Positions 1 to 12,507 of a stretch of DNA of 64,000 bases are shown piece after piece. Source of the DNA: Cucumis sativus (lineage: Eukaryota > Streptophyta > Magnoliopsida > Cucurbitales > Cucurbitaceae); contig NC_026661.2 of the NCBI RefSeq assembly GCF_000004075.3, positions 17,512,307 to 17,576,306 of the forward strand, in the 5' to 3' direction. Position numbers and translations under genes: made by a program. Positions within the stretch are counted from its first letter, which is position 1. Each line of letters opens with the position of its first letter. The notes beneath the pieces are model-generated. The model was not told the DNA's origin. It did not search any database and was given only the letters and a program-made list of their open reading frames with translations.

Positions 1-1436
1 TTTTCGGTCTCATATGTAGATAAACAGAAGCTCCTAGGCAAACTAATCACCAACTAAAGTATCAGGCAGGACCATTAGCTTCTCACTTGCTGCTTACGTC
101 ATTATTTCTAAATTCCAAAATATTTAGTTCATTAACCTTGTTAACTAAAGGATTTTCTTTTAATAAGATAACTAAATGAATTTTATTTCCTTGGTTGGAA
201 GAAATGGGGTAAATGTAAAAGTCCAGTCGCCCTTGGTTGGCAAACTAGATGATAAATGGAGGTATGGAAGTATAAATGGCATTGATTTTAAGCAACTTTT
301 TATTTTCTTCCCTATACAAATTTACAGAATAAAATAGAACTGAAAGAAATTACAAAGTAATGCCTAGAGTAGGTAAAGATTAATATTCTACATAGTTGTG
401 GATAACTTATATGTTAAAGTACCAATTGAGGAAAAGCTTTAGAAAATGGATAGCATCGATATGCTCCAGAATCTGCAGGACCAATTTCTTTAAAGGACTT
501 CCTCAAGTTCCCGGATTTGGCCCATTTAAGTTTACTCCCACATATTTATCCAGCACACTCTTAAACACCTGCCGCAGAAATTAAAGTAAAGTTTAATAAC
601 AATAACACAGCAACATCAAAAAGTAAAGTTCCAAAGCGTTTGCAACAGCATATTCGTTGGTCATGCTTATTTATTAGGGAAGGCATAAAAGAAAGTAGAA
701 ATGAATAAGGTGGGCTAGTTGCCTAGTCTATGGCTTGAATAACAATGTTTTATAAAAAAACAAAGGCAGATTGAAAATAAATATACTTTGCCTTCAAAAC
801 ACCGCACTGAAATGGCCTAATAAATTACAAAAATTAGACACCAGTAAGAGTATAATTAGAAAACTATGGGCAGAGAGCATGCACATTCTCTGAGATTCAA
901 AATAAACAAAGAAGCCAAATTCACGGAAGAGAACAAATATTTGAGATATTTAAAGTTGTGAGGAGAAAGAACTCTGGTTTAGGAAATTGATCAAAATGAA
1001 GGTCTTTTTGTTTTAGAAAAGGAAACCGGCCTTTTTATTGATAATAATAAAGCTCAAAGGCAAGCAAAAAACAAATAAATAAATAAACTGCTTCTCGTTT
1101 GAAACTGAACAGTATAACAATCAAAACACAGATTTGAAGTTCCTCGAAGGCAAGTAGACAATAAAATATTCATTAGGATCTTTTCAATATAAACTTATAT
1201 AACAGTATCCAAATCAAATTAATTGCCAAAGTAAAAGGCGGTTTGGGATGAGTAATATGCTTCTCATTTTTCAAGGTTGCCTGATAGCTACAAAGAAGTG
1301 GATATTTCACATGAACAAAAAAGCTGAGCACACAATTGCAGAGTGCCGTTTCCAATTGGTGGCCAACCAAATATATGGAGGATGAGAACCATGTGAGAAG
1401 AGCTTTTGTTGTTAATCCACAAAGATTTCCTCGAGA
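1..1436. other. 3' flank of the JMJ31-like gene; no gene recognised
   Basis: AT-rich sequence downstream of the JMJ31-like stop codon. The short open frames here have no recognisable protein similarity. The part next to the stop is probably 3' UTR of that gene. Confidence 0.5.
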
Positions 1437-4400
1437 TCAATTACTATTACCAGATACTTGTGTGCTCAGTATTATGTTCTGAGAAAAGAGAAAAAGAGGA
1501 CAGAAGGCATATCCTCCCTATTATTTAAGACAAATTGCACAGAGCTATATCTATGGATATGATAAACAGGGAAGGTATCATGATTGAAGTAAAATAGAGG
1601 ATAAATAAATAAATAACTAAAAAAAATAAAAATATTGCTGTCAAATATAGTTACAATGACCTGACGGGCAAAAGACTCTTTCCTGTTTAGAATTGCATCC
1701 ATCACAGCAAATTGATCATCAAATGAACTATAGAAAACTTCGTAGAATCTTTTCCTGAGATGAAAGAGATAAAAGCCAAAAGTCAGATATCTCCCTGAGC
1801 CTCCATAACAAGGGGAACAATGAAACTTCTTTTTTGTAACAATATAATTAACTGATCTTCCTCGGTGTTTTGTTGATCCATCTGATCAAATTTTCGAGTA
1901 AGAACCTCTGCTCCAACTGGTGAAAGCAAGTGCAGTATAAGAGCCTCTAGAGTTCTTGGGAAGTTATTCTGGATTGAAAAGATAGTAGTATAAGATGACA
2001 AGCTAAGGAAGAAACAAAGAATGGGGAAAGCAAAGAAAGAGGAACAATTCCACACACCTATAACAGACTAAAACTAAAATGGTTTGACATCCAAAGAATA
2101 TATTCATGCATCTATTACAATATTGAGAAGCCTTAGTTTATTAATTAGACTAGACAATAATTAGAATAAAGTAATTTCCTCCATGCCTTCCACGAAAAAC
2201 AATTTCAATCCTGTAAATGTAACAGAGAAGTGAAAAGAACTCACTGCCATGGTGAGAAGGACCTTCTGAAGAATGCATGGTTCCAAATTCCAAATAGTGA
2301 TAGCTACTTGATCGTTCTCCAAGCTATTTAAACTAGTGAACTTCATACTCTCCTCCCCGTCTGCAGAACCATTTGTAGAACTAGATTGTAGGACACCAAT
2401 TTGATCGGAAACACTTACGTGGTCATGAACTAAAGTAATAAGCCCATGCAGAGCTCGGGCACTGCGAAGTTCAAGTTCATGAGAAAAAGTTTCTTCCCCT
2501 AGCTCTTTCTCCTTCAAATCCTCACCTCCAAATGCTTGACTCAAACATTGAACACCTTGATCTAGTATTTAATAATAAAGGTCAATATACCAAATTGTCT
2601 CAACCACCAAATTTAAAATGTAATTTCTAAACTCTTTTCTCGCACTTTCAAGAGAGTTCATAATACTATTGAAACATCTGGAGTGGGGAAGAGAACCTTA
2701 CCCATCCCTTTGATATTTGATATGTCAGGCTCATGGCTCTTCGTTTCATCCATCTCAGCAAGAGAGCAAGGCACACGCAGAACTTCGTTCTGTCCTTAAT
2801 TTTAAGTGTGTCAAAACCAACTCTACCATTATAGCTTTTATCCAAAAAAGAAAAAGAAAAAAAAATCATAATGAAAAGTTCATGGAGATAGAGTATTCAA
2901 ACTCAGTCTATAAATTTTCATCATATGGTTAGTGAACATAGCTTAAAGTTTTCAAAAACATAGGCCAGAATAGCTTCAGCTTAAGCACAATACTCTACAA
3001 GAAACCCTTTCTAGAAGCAACGGTCTCTCTCTGATTACAGTTATGTTAAATTCTTCAGAGGTTCTAGAAAATATGTCCATATATTCTACCCAATCTGGAT
3101 ACTCTTTACATCACACACAAAGGTCAATCTTCTGAAGCCCACAAATATATGAATGGGCTGCACACATGACTGAAGTGATGCAGTCTTCAAAATGTTAATT
3201 AATGCAATAGTACATCATACACACTCTATTAGAAGTATCTTCCACAATTACCTTCTTTTATAGAAAACAAACGTTCTGTTGATACGATGAAATTAAAAAG
3301 GGGAGAAAGGATTGAAAAATATATTCCAATGAGTTACAAGAGATGAAACTATAGTTACAAGATTGAGAATTTAATTTATACCAAATTAGAGATAGGTATA
3401 TCATTGAAGATAGAAGAAACTGAGTATCATGTTCTTTATATGTAAAGATGCAAGAATTCTTTTCAAGCCATATAGAACACAAAATTGCTCAAATGGTGGT
3501 TTAAAGGACGGTTTCCAACTAAAAGATGTCCACCATAACTTCATTCAAGAACATCTTGAGTTGTACTAGTGTACATGGTTGGGGAATGCATTGTACTTCC
3601 CTTATAGTACTAATTGCTGAATCGGTAAGGGGCTTTATTATATGGGTTTTCCAGCAGATTGCAATTTAACTTTATCCATAAGATATCCAAAATTTTCAAT
3701 GAAGTCCCTACCTAAAAATTTGAGATCGAAAACAGTATTTTATACAAGTTGTGTAACTATCCATTCTATCCTAAAAAAAGCAACCAGACTTTACCAATCA
3801 AAAAAATTTAATGGACTAGATGGGGTAGATATTTATGAATTTTCTGCTTTTGAGGATAAGTTTTCTGTTGAGAATTAAGGAAGTTTTTGGTAACTTTTTC
3901 AAAAGTCAACAGCAAGGAGGGCTGTTCAAAGTCCCTTCTGTAAATCTTCCTCTATCTCCTAAAATTCAGCCACATCTCTCCTCCATCATTGAGATTTGTG
4001 GTTTGCAATTTTTTGAAGCTACACATCATTCAGTTTAGGTTACCTCTTGAAAAAAAAATTCAGTGATATAAAAGGAATTTTTTACCAAACTTGCATTAAA
4101 TAATTGTGGAATTTCGGGATTTTGGTTGGTCTTTTGTGGAGCTCTTTGGAGGCCCTTTGTCAAAGTGGTTTAAATTGGTTCAGAGCTTACATGGGAAAGA
4201 TTTTTTATTGATATGCATATGTAAAAATTGGTTTGAGCTTTGGATAATAATTTGCAGGGCTTGGTTACCGGTAGATTCTATTGATCCTTTAAACCTGGTA
4301 TTGGCAGCAGGTTTTCTGATTGGAAGGTTCCTAGGATTGACTTAATGGTTTTGTACTCAAATTTACCTAGTTGTTGCAGATTTATATTCCTTCTCATCTG

Positions 4401-7400
4401 TTCGGCCCTTGATCTAAAGCAGATTTTTTATCATGGTCCGTCTCCGTTATCAATTTCTTTATTTTCTTCCCCATGTAATTTGAGTGTTAATCAACTCTTT
4501 TCATTTTATCAATGAAAAGTTTTGTTTCCTTTTATAGAAAAATGGAAGATATATTATCAAGAAGAAAAAGTCAAGTTCTAGAAAAATAATCTTTTTAAAT
4601 GTCATACCACCATTTCATGATACAATATTAATGATGTTAGTCATTATGGATTTGATTTATAAAAGAAAATCTATATCTAGAGGCTGCGGTAATTTTTTTT
4701 TCTTTTAATTGGAAGTAAGTTTTGAGAATGAATGAAAGTATACAACGTAGAGACAATTGAAATGGCATACTTAACCTTGAAAAAGTTAGGAGAGCCTTTA
4801 CCAAGAAATAAGGTCATAAATATTACTACATACCATTTCTCTGTCCATCAATCTTTGAATTACCAGAGTCGTTCAACAAGCAGAATTAGATATGAAACAA
4901 AAATACATCGGGTTAGTTTACCAAATGAAGTTGTAAATTTAGGAAGCTAAAAACTAAAGTACCTTCTCAATATTCTACGCAAGTAATATGAATCCATGTG
5001 GTCTGGCATGCTGGACATCATGTGTGATTGCCACCAAAAGTTAACAGCAATGGTTAAATCATCACTATCAACCTGATGAAACCTGTCGGAGAACATTGAA
5101 ATATCTAACCCATATATGTTAAAGAAAGTACAATAAACCAAATTTAGAGCATGGCCTATTATGCAGTCTAGTGAGGGCAAAAAAACTAAACAAGTTCTGC
5201 AGATAATCAAGTGGCATAAACATTTAAGTTAAATCACAAGTTTAGTCCACCTCATATTTGTTTGGTATGAACTTTTAGCCTAATAGGTTCTTAAACTTTT
5301 GAGTTTGTATCTAACAGACCTTTTTTTTTTTAAACGAAAACAACCTCGTTTAATGATAAACAATGAGACAACAGCTGATAGTACAAAAGGAATATACAAT
5401 AAACAAACAAAATAAAACCGAACAAGGATCGAAGGTGCACCTAGGCATCTCAACTAGGTTGACACCCCCTTAGCATCCAACAAAATAAAGGACCAAACAA
5501 TCAATAAAGTCCAATTGATGGCTAAACACAGCCATTACAGCTCAATAAGGAACATAGAAACAAATTCTAACAAGACTAGGAATAAAAGACAGTCAAACGA
5601 AGGAGCTGCAAATGGAGAAAGCTTCAAAGATCGTGGCCCAAACTGGATCATCAATCAATCGAGGAAACATGAAGGCCTGCCAATTTTATATCTAACGGAC
5701 TAAAATCCTATATGCAAAGAAATCTGGTTCAGCTAGGTTCTTCCATGCAATAATGTATCAGTATCCTCTTCAGGACATCTTTTCCAGAATGATGTGTGGG
5801 GTTTTTCCTTTTAATCAACTTCTGTTTTCCAAAGAGGTAGTACTAGGAAACCCAAAACAACAGAAACTAACTGGTGAATAAAAAAATGAAAATTAAGAAG
5901 ATACAATTCATTACAAAAAAAAAAAACAGAGAGAGAGAGAGAGAATAAAAAGTATCCGGATGACAAGAATGAGGGATAAAAGTGATCAAATCCTAGATAA
6001 CACAACTCATGATGGAAACCAAACAGAGGAGACAGCTGCCAGTATTAGCGCCGCCACAAAAAACACGTATGACTGGGTGTAGACCTATTGACACTCCTAT
6101 TGAATTCAATGTGAAACTAGGAGATTCTGTCATTTTGTTGACAAAGTTCCCATTGATAAAAAGAGGTATCAACGTATTAGTGGGAAAGCTGATTCACTTA
6201 TCTTACACTAGACCAGATATTTCCTATGTTGTCAATATTGTTAGTCAGTTTATGCAAGCACCCTACGAAGAACAGATGGAAGCTATGAATCGAAATCTAA
6301 GATATTTGAAAAGCTCTCCGAGTAAAGGTTTGATGTTCAGGAAAATTGACAGGAAATGCATTGAGACTTATACCGACTCTGATTGGGCAGGATCAATTAT
6401 TGACAAAAAATCTACTGCTGGGTATTTTATTTTTGTGTGAGGTAACCTAGATACTCAAAGAAGTAAGAAACAAAGTGTTGTTGCTAGAATCATTCCTGAA
6501 GTTGAATACAGAGCTGTGTGTATGGTAATCTGTGAAGAAATCTGGTTAAAGAAATTTTGTTTGATTTTCACTAAGAATATGTTTTACCTACGAAGCTCTA
6601 TTGTGATAATAAAGTGGCTATAAGCATAGCCAATGATCCTGTACAACATGATAGAACGAAACGTGAAGATTGATACTTTATATAAGAGAAATTGAACAAT
6701 GGCAGTACCTGTATTTTGTATATTCCATCTCAAAAAGTTGTTGATGTTCTCACCAAAGGGTTACTCAGGGCAAGTTTTGACTCATGTGTAAGCAAGTTAG
6801 GTCTGGTTGACATCTACACCCCAACTTGAGTGGGAGTGTTGGAAATAAAGGGCTTTGTTGATAGTTTATAGTCCCAAGTGTATTTTTAGTATTTTACTTT
6901 ACCCTAAGTTTAATTCATTTTCTGTATTCGGGCTTGCTAGAGTCTACAAAGTTGCCTTCTTTTGTAACTTTCAATGTGTGTGAAAATAATAAAAGACTCT
7001 CCATCGTGAATTTTTCTCCATGTTCTAGGTTTTCCACGTAAACCTTGTATTCTTTTTTCTACCTTTTAGTAGAGCATTTAGATTTTCTTGCTCTTTTCAA
7101 GGCTAACCACTGTGTAGGCACATGCATAGATCATGTTCTGAGTCTTAGAAAGAAGACTTGATAAATAAAATTTAGCGTGCCTATTAATTAACGTCAAGTG
7201 CATTATGCCCCTTTTGCAAGTCTTGTTTTGCTTTAGACTTGAATTGAAAACATTCAGGAGATGGGTGGTCGCCGAATGTGGAGAGTATTTCGGCCTTAAG
7301 TAAATAAAGGTTTTCTTTGCATATAGGACTTTGACCCAAAAGTAAACCATTTATAGCTTTTCTTAGAGATGAAATAAAGTTTGATTCAAAGGTGTAAAGC

Positions 7401-10400
7401 AAATGAAAAGGGCATATAACCTTGCATAAGATTAATCCTTTAGTTAAGAAATCAAATTTGATTGAAGAATACAAAAAGAGCTTATGGGTTACACCTAAGA
7501 ACTCCCAATGAGATTTCTGTGCTCCCAGTAAACACTTATCAGCAGAACATATCAATGTGTGGAAAATGAAAAGCTGATCACCCTGCCTATGACCTCCCAC
7601 CCCCATGCTTTCCATTGACCAACACCGTGAACTAACATATTCTCATTTAGAACCAAAATCTTTTTGTCATAAAACTCTACCAAGGAAATTCCAATCAACA
7701 TTGTCATAGGCTTTCTAAGAATCGATCTTAAAACTGACTCCTCTCAACTTATGAGCCTCAGTGTATCAAATTGCCCCATTGAAAATAAGGAATTCATCAA
7801 AGATTTCCTTCATGCAATTAAGAGATCCCTAGATTTTATATTGAAGTCAATGGAAACAGAAATATTCATTGTAATAATGAAAAAAGACTCGTTCTCAGTA
7901 TACAAATATTTAAAAATAAAACAACAAACCCTTCTACAACAAAACATAAGATCTGTGCAGAGAACTAAAACAATCAAAATCAAACAAGAGAGAACGAAAC
8001 TAAGCATCCTGACAAGTAATAAACCAAGGAAGAGATCTTCCAAATGTACAACCAAACTGAAGAAATTTTCCAAAATGTCCAACCAAACTTAGGGTCGACA
8101 ATTCTTGAAAGGCTTGATCTTCCCAAGCAAAACTCCACAATCTAATCTAAAACCGCAAGAGATCAAAACACTAGAGGATAAGCTTCTAGGGACGTTATCA
8201 ATAAACAAGTGATACTGGATCTTATTACTTACCACCCTTCTGGAATAAAAAGTGCATCACCAGCTTGAAGAACAACTGTCTGAGAGAATTCCTTTGAATA
8301 TTTTGCTCTTGGATAAAGTGAATAGTCGGGCTTTTCTAAAGAAACAGAGCTGCCAAAATATACAAAGTCTGAGGCTGGCCATTCAAAAATCCCAATTATA
8401 AAAAAACAAATATATGGAATAGAAATTAAAGCTGTTGTTGACACTGATCTATCAAACTACTACTACTAGAACCAAAAGTTTAAATTGGTAAGTTAGAAGT
8501 AACTCCCTTTTTAATCTATTCAACCCAAGGACAAAAACCTTCCTAATACCTTCCTATGCTAAACTGTTATTACCCTTTTTGGATAAAAACCTATATTAAA
8601 CTGTTTAGAGAAACTAAACATGAAAAAGACAACAAAGCAGTACTGTACCTATGATTAGAGGCCTCTCCATAAATATGCATCGGGTACAGTGAGGGAGTTG
8701 CAGATGGGGGCCACAGAATTACTGAAAACATAAAGCTATCACAAGCATTCTTTTGATTTTTTTGGAAATAGAAACATTTGATTGACAAATGAAATAGATG
8801 ATCACAAGAAATCTCTCCAATGGGAGAAAAAAAGGACAGAGAGTAAGAATTTAAAGGAGAAACAGTATTACACCAATTAAAAGCATGATCACGGAATCAA
8901 AAAAGTGATTTCCCTCAGTAATTTTTTGCAATTAATAGATTGAGGGTGGTTGTTGGTAAATTAGTTTTCTCCTTCTCTTTTAACTATAACAAGAGCTCTA
9001 CTGTGATATAACTTTTATATCTATAGTAGCTTTCTACCAATTAAGCACTAGAGACTAGCTGATCCAGAAGTAAGCTTCTTTTTTTTTAAATCCCAACTGG
9101 CATTTAGGATATTTTGCTATTTTATAAACTTTCCTTCTTTTAGCATGATCTAGTTGTAATAAGATTTGAGGCACTTCTCTTTACGAATAAAAGAACTTTC
9201 ATTGGAAAAATATGAAATAACAAAAAGAGATACAATTAAATAACATAAATAAAACCATAAATCCTAGCCTATAAAAAGGTGAATCAGTGATGAAGGATAA
9301 CTAGAAAAACCTTCACCGTGATACGATACCCCAAGAGAAATATAGAACTTATTGATGTACATGTTCCATTGTTATTATAACCTTACCATCTGTCATTGAA
9401 TGTGAAGTGTTCTTGTTTGCTCAAAATTTTTACATGCCCCATAAACGTGTTTTCCATAACCAGTAGCATTTAATGTGATTGCATCAACAAATAGGTTTGT
9501 CCTTGATGGTATACCACTTTGGATCACAGGGCTAATATTCTTGTTGTTGCCTCAACATTTAGGTTCACTTGATGATGATACTAGCATACTACTAATCAAA
9601 AAGCTTAGATTCCTAATGCAATTTTATTCAACAATTATGAGGTTAACCATGATAGAGTGAAAATTAAGTTATGTTACTAAAATTTATTATGTGAGGATTA
9701 CATTGAGGGTTTTTCTAAATATTGTTTTTCATTTTTTTTTTTTTTTTTTATATATAGAAACAACTTTCATTGAGAAAAAATGAAAGAATACAAGGGATAC
9801 AAAAAAAAGCCCAACAAAAAAACCTCACTAAAGGAAGGGGATCCATGATGTAATTAGTTCTAATTAATTTTCTTAATTGTTAAGGTTTAGTTTCCTAATT
9901 GTCCTAGTTGAAGGTTTAGTTTCCTAATTTTCTTAGTTTAATTTCCACTTCAGTTTCTTAATTGTCCTAATTAAAGGTTTAGTTTCCTTTTAGGTTTGTA
10001 AAACTATGGAATTAGGCTATAAAAAGGCCTCTTCTCCATCATTTTCAATTCATTCAATAAAAGAAGTAACTTTTTACAAGAAACAAATTTACCAAGATTT
10101 AAGCTACACCAATCCAACTAAGATTAATGTTTCCTAGCGAAAAAATATTGTTCATCACTTCTTCTAGGTCTTGACTATGAGAAGGATTGGATTGAAATGG
10201 CTGAACAGAAAAGTAAGGTCATTTCATAGTTGGAAGAGACAATAGGTAACGTGAACCTCTGCCTGTTTCCTCTTAACTCATTTAGGTGGGAGATAAATTG
10301 ATTAAGTTCCTCGATCTTCCCTTTTCTTTTCTTTTTTTGTGAGCGGAAAAGGGGAAAAACGGCTTTCGTTGGGACTAATGAAAGTAAAAACAAAACAAAG

Positions 10401-11786
10401 TAATTAAAACAATTTAGAAACAATAATAAGACCGAAAAAGTGTGGAGACCTAACAAACAAGAAGAAAACAAGAAACTAATGCATGAGCACTGGCAGATTG
10501 AAGAGATATAAGTTCTATAATCTTTATCGTTGACAATAATGTTGACAAGGCAAGAAAATGAAGCAATATTAAGTGTCACGTTCTTTCATTTGGGAAAAAC
10601 AGAGAAAAGCATCATAAGTGTAGGGTGCAATGAGAAACATGAACAATTGGAAACAGGATAAGGGAAGATAATCAACGACTAACCTTGTTTTCTGCCAGAA
10701 ACTATGCAGAGAACGTTGTGGTGTGGGTCATAGTGAGTACTTGACCTGGATAGAGCACTGTTCATCCAAAGGTTTATAGAGGCTAACTTCTTTTTCTCCA
10801 GAAATGCAGGCTTCACACCAATCAAACGGTATTAGAAATTTGAGCTATATAAAGATAGAATTTGACAACATGTAGCTTAAGGAAGAGAGATGTGCAAACT
10901 GTTTGAATATCTTTTCTCAGTGATTCCAATTGTGCCCTTTCTTCATTTATAACATCCAAAATTGGCACCTGAAATCGACCTAGCAGATATTAAAGCTCGT
11001 AAAACAATTAGCAGAATAAAGCATTACAACTATGATATACTGTTGTACGAAAGCTCTTCAACCTGTGCTAAGTATAATTTTTGAGGATCATCTTCAAAAG
11101 GCAAACACTCTTTCTCCAAATCAGGACCGGTCATCCTGTTAGAATTTAACTCGGAAGAAACGACATTTCCTTGACTCTTTTCTAGCAGACGCTGCTTACA
11201 AATTTGAATAAAGGTAGAAAATGGAATCGGAACCTATGAAAGATCAATGCATTCATCAGAATCGAAGCAAAAGACTCTTACGTTTCAGTTTCAAACAAAA
11301 ATAAGAATCTTGGTTAGGATTATACTCTATCATGGCTTCTAAGGTCGCCATAAAACACAGGAGCCGTTCTAGTGAGCATAGCTTCCACAATGCATGACCC
11401 TGCGCATTCCTACAGTTCAATTTAAAAAATAAAATTTAATCACCAGCTCAAAATAACGAGCAGCCTAACGAGTGACCAAGGAGCAAGGTCAAGCTGACTG
11501 AGAAGAGAAAGGAAGTTGAAATACAACCTGGAGATTGTCAAGACCGCCATCGTATGGATTCCACTCCGATAAAGCTCTCCAGTCCTTGACGCATCCTACA
11601 AGAATCTAGGGAGCCATAGAACATAAGAAACGGAAGGTAATGGGATGGAATTACCAAGGAAACAACATGAAAGGGAGGAAGTATGAAGAAGATTACAGCG
11701 GGAACGTTGCGAGATTCGATGAGAGAGTCGAAATCAGAGGGCGAAGGGGGAAGTTGGAAACGTTGGATATGGAGAGTTTGATCCAT
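1437..11786 (-). CDS. JMJ31: JmjC-domain 2-oxoglutarate/Fe(II) oxygenase, JMJ31-like
   Basis: Cupin-fold JmjC dioxygenase of the small plant JMJ31 type (lysine demethylase/hydroxylase class; substrate not deducible). Exons read from phase and splice sites: 11786-11697, 11605-11528, 11409-11326, 11233-11063, 10968-10900, 10810-10684, 8721-8649, 8349-8233, 5082-4963, 2789-2702, 2561-2245, 1968-1853, 1754-1661, 1478-1437. The iron triad is visible: HYD in 'STHYDPHHN' (about H190/D192) and the distal His in 'PEGWFHQVD' (about H272). The start is the ATG opening MDQTLHIQRF. An exon-2 start after CTAG preserves 'NVPAILVGCVKDW'. About 528 aa, near the family length. The join between exons 9 and 10 is out of phase, so a short exon or another splice site there is missing from this model; the rest is in phase. 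Introns 6, 8 and 9 are 2-3 kb and full of transposon remnants. Confidence 0.88.
3640..4545 (+). repeat. Degenerate LINE-like fragment in JMJ31 intron 9
   Basis: A run of broken plus-strand frames. The one at 4106-4345 contains 'SKWFKLVQSLHGKD', which resembles the C-terminal region of plant LINE ORF2 proteins. It ends at a 9-bp perfect hairpin (4497-4505 with 4511-4519) in a tail shared with other copies in the window. LINE assignment is by eye and weak; the shared tail is firmer. Confidence 0.4.
5319..5640 (-). repeat. Dispersed retroelement tail, minus orientation
   Basis: Read on the minus strand, this block ends in an A-rich stretch (T10 on the plus strand at 5321-5330). Just before that is a 6-bp hairpin with one G-U pair (5345-5350 with 5362-5367). 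It matches the tail pattern seen at 4497, 7865, 9193, 9764, 10363 and 38288. It lies inside JMJ31 intron 8. Confidence 0.45.
6066..7075 (+). mobile_element. Truncated Copia retrotransposon (RT end, RNase H, 3' LTR)
   Basis: Plus-strand remnant inside intron 8 of the minus-strand JMJ31-like gene. It begins mid-reverse transcriptase near 'GCRPIDTPIE', continues through 'LSYTRPDISYVVN', and reaches the RNase H motif 'YTDSDWAGS' near 6369. The frame is cut by TGA at 6438-6440, where relatives have Gly (GTG TGA GGT AAC). Similarity continues beyond it through further frame breaks to 'SKLGLVDIYTPT'. A purine-rich tract precedes TG at 6837, the likely start of the 3' LTR; its end near 7075 is uncertain. 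The 5' LTR, gag, protease, integrase and most of RT are absent, so the copy is dead. Confidence 0.85.
7184..7745 (-). mobile_element. LINE reverse-transcriptase remnant
   Basis: Minus-strand reading through stops gives 'KAYDNVDWNFLGRVL' near 7730-7690, the plant LINE RT block 'KAYDxVxW'. After a frame change comes 'RQGDQLFIF' near 7590-7564, matching 'RQGDPLSPFLF'. Several stops and at least one frameshift are present. This is a short dead fragment of an L1-type ORF2 in JMJ31 intron 8, oriented with the host gene. Confidence 0.65.
7850..8100 (-). repeat. Dispersed retroelement tail, minus orientation
   Basis: Contains a hairpin TTCATT/AATGAA (7865-7870 with 7876-7881). On the minus strand the context resembles the other tails in the window. 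The open frames over this block, on both strands, are low-complexity and not convincing proteins. Confidence 0.4.
9185..9290 (-). repeat. Dispersed retroelement tail, minus orientation
   Basis: Carries 'ACTTTCATTGGAAAAATATG', the diverged hairpin block of the same tail family, in JMJ31 intron 6. Stem TTTCAT/ATGAAA. Confidence 0.4.
9731..9835 (-). repeat. Dispersed retroelement tail with 8-bp hairpin and poly-A
   Basis: Clearest minus-strand copy. On the plus strand a long T run (9732-9749) is followed by CTTTCATT (9764-9771), a 7-nt loop and AATGAAAG (9779-9786). On the minus strand this is a hairpin followed by an A-rich tail, the arrangement expected at the 3' end of a LINE or SINE. The minus strand closely matches the plus strand at 38260-38330. 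Confidence 0.55.
9846..10090 (+). repeat. LTR-like block with TATA box and polyadenylation signal
   Basis: Contains imperfect repeats of 'TTTAGTTTCCTAATTGTCCT' (9889-9985), then TATAAAAAGG at 10018-10027 and AATAAA at 10056-10061. The repeats, core promoter and nearby poly-A signal suggest a solo or fragmentary Copia-type LTR. No coding part adjoins it. Ends are approximate. Confidence 0.45.
10331..10400 (-). repeat. Dispersed retroelement tail with hairpin
   Basis: CTTTCGTT (10363-10370), 6-nt loop, AATGAAAG (10377-10384), an 8-bp stem with one G-U pair. Same family as the copies at 9764 and 38288. In JMJ31 intron 6. Confidence 0.45.
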
Positions 11787-12507
11787 GGATGGGGAGATGA
11801 ATGTAAGAGGGAGTCCTACCGGGAGCGAAGAAAGGAAACGGGGGAATTGAATTTGGATACCCAAACCCAACAAACTTTTGACTGAAATGGAAGCATCACT
11901 TTTATTTATTTATTTAAGACTATCTCACCAAATACTTCTTTTGTCCAATAAATAAAACGATGGATTGAAACTAGCAACACATATATTGCATGAACAATCA
12001 ATTATGCTTTCAATAAAATAAATTAGCCATGCTACCACTAGTACAAAATTGAGCTGAAACTGACATTATAAAGGTGCAATCTCAGTTGAGAACGAACATC
12101 ATGTTATAAAAAAATATTCAATGTAATGTTAGTTTTCAACCAACTTTGAACGTCTTTGCTAACACCTTCTTCAATGCCAGTTTGTCTTTGATTTCACCCC
12201 ACCTTTGAAGTGATCAATAACGGACAAATGTAAAGTAAGGAACTAAGTTGACATCTCCATAGCTCACTAGCTCACTAGCTCACTGATCATGTCCAACTAC
12301 AAATTACACAACAGTTTACATTAAAGTGACTTTTCCTCATCAGCTTAAAAGATACATAGCAAAGAGATCCAATTTTCTAACCCTCTTAAAATTAAAGAAA
12401 AACGTGAAGACATCTCTTGATAACGATTAGAAGATGAAGGCCTCTCAATTCAATGATATCTCTTGTAGGGAATAATCTTGGAAATATTTAACACCATGAC
12501 GAGGCAT
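11787..12507. promoter_or_regulatory. Upstream region of the JMJ31-like gene
   Basis: Leader and promoter region of the minus-strand JMJ31-like gene. It holds a short (TTTA)n run at 11901-11918. No core promoter element stands out, and the 5' end cannot be placed. Confidence 0.35.
12261..12285. repeat. Three tandem copies of AGCTCACT
   Basis: Exact 8-bp unit repeated three times. Simple microsatellite; no function apparent. Confidence 0.9.
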
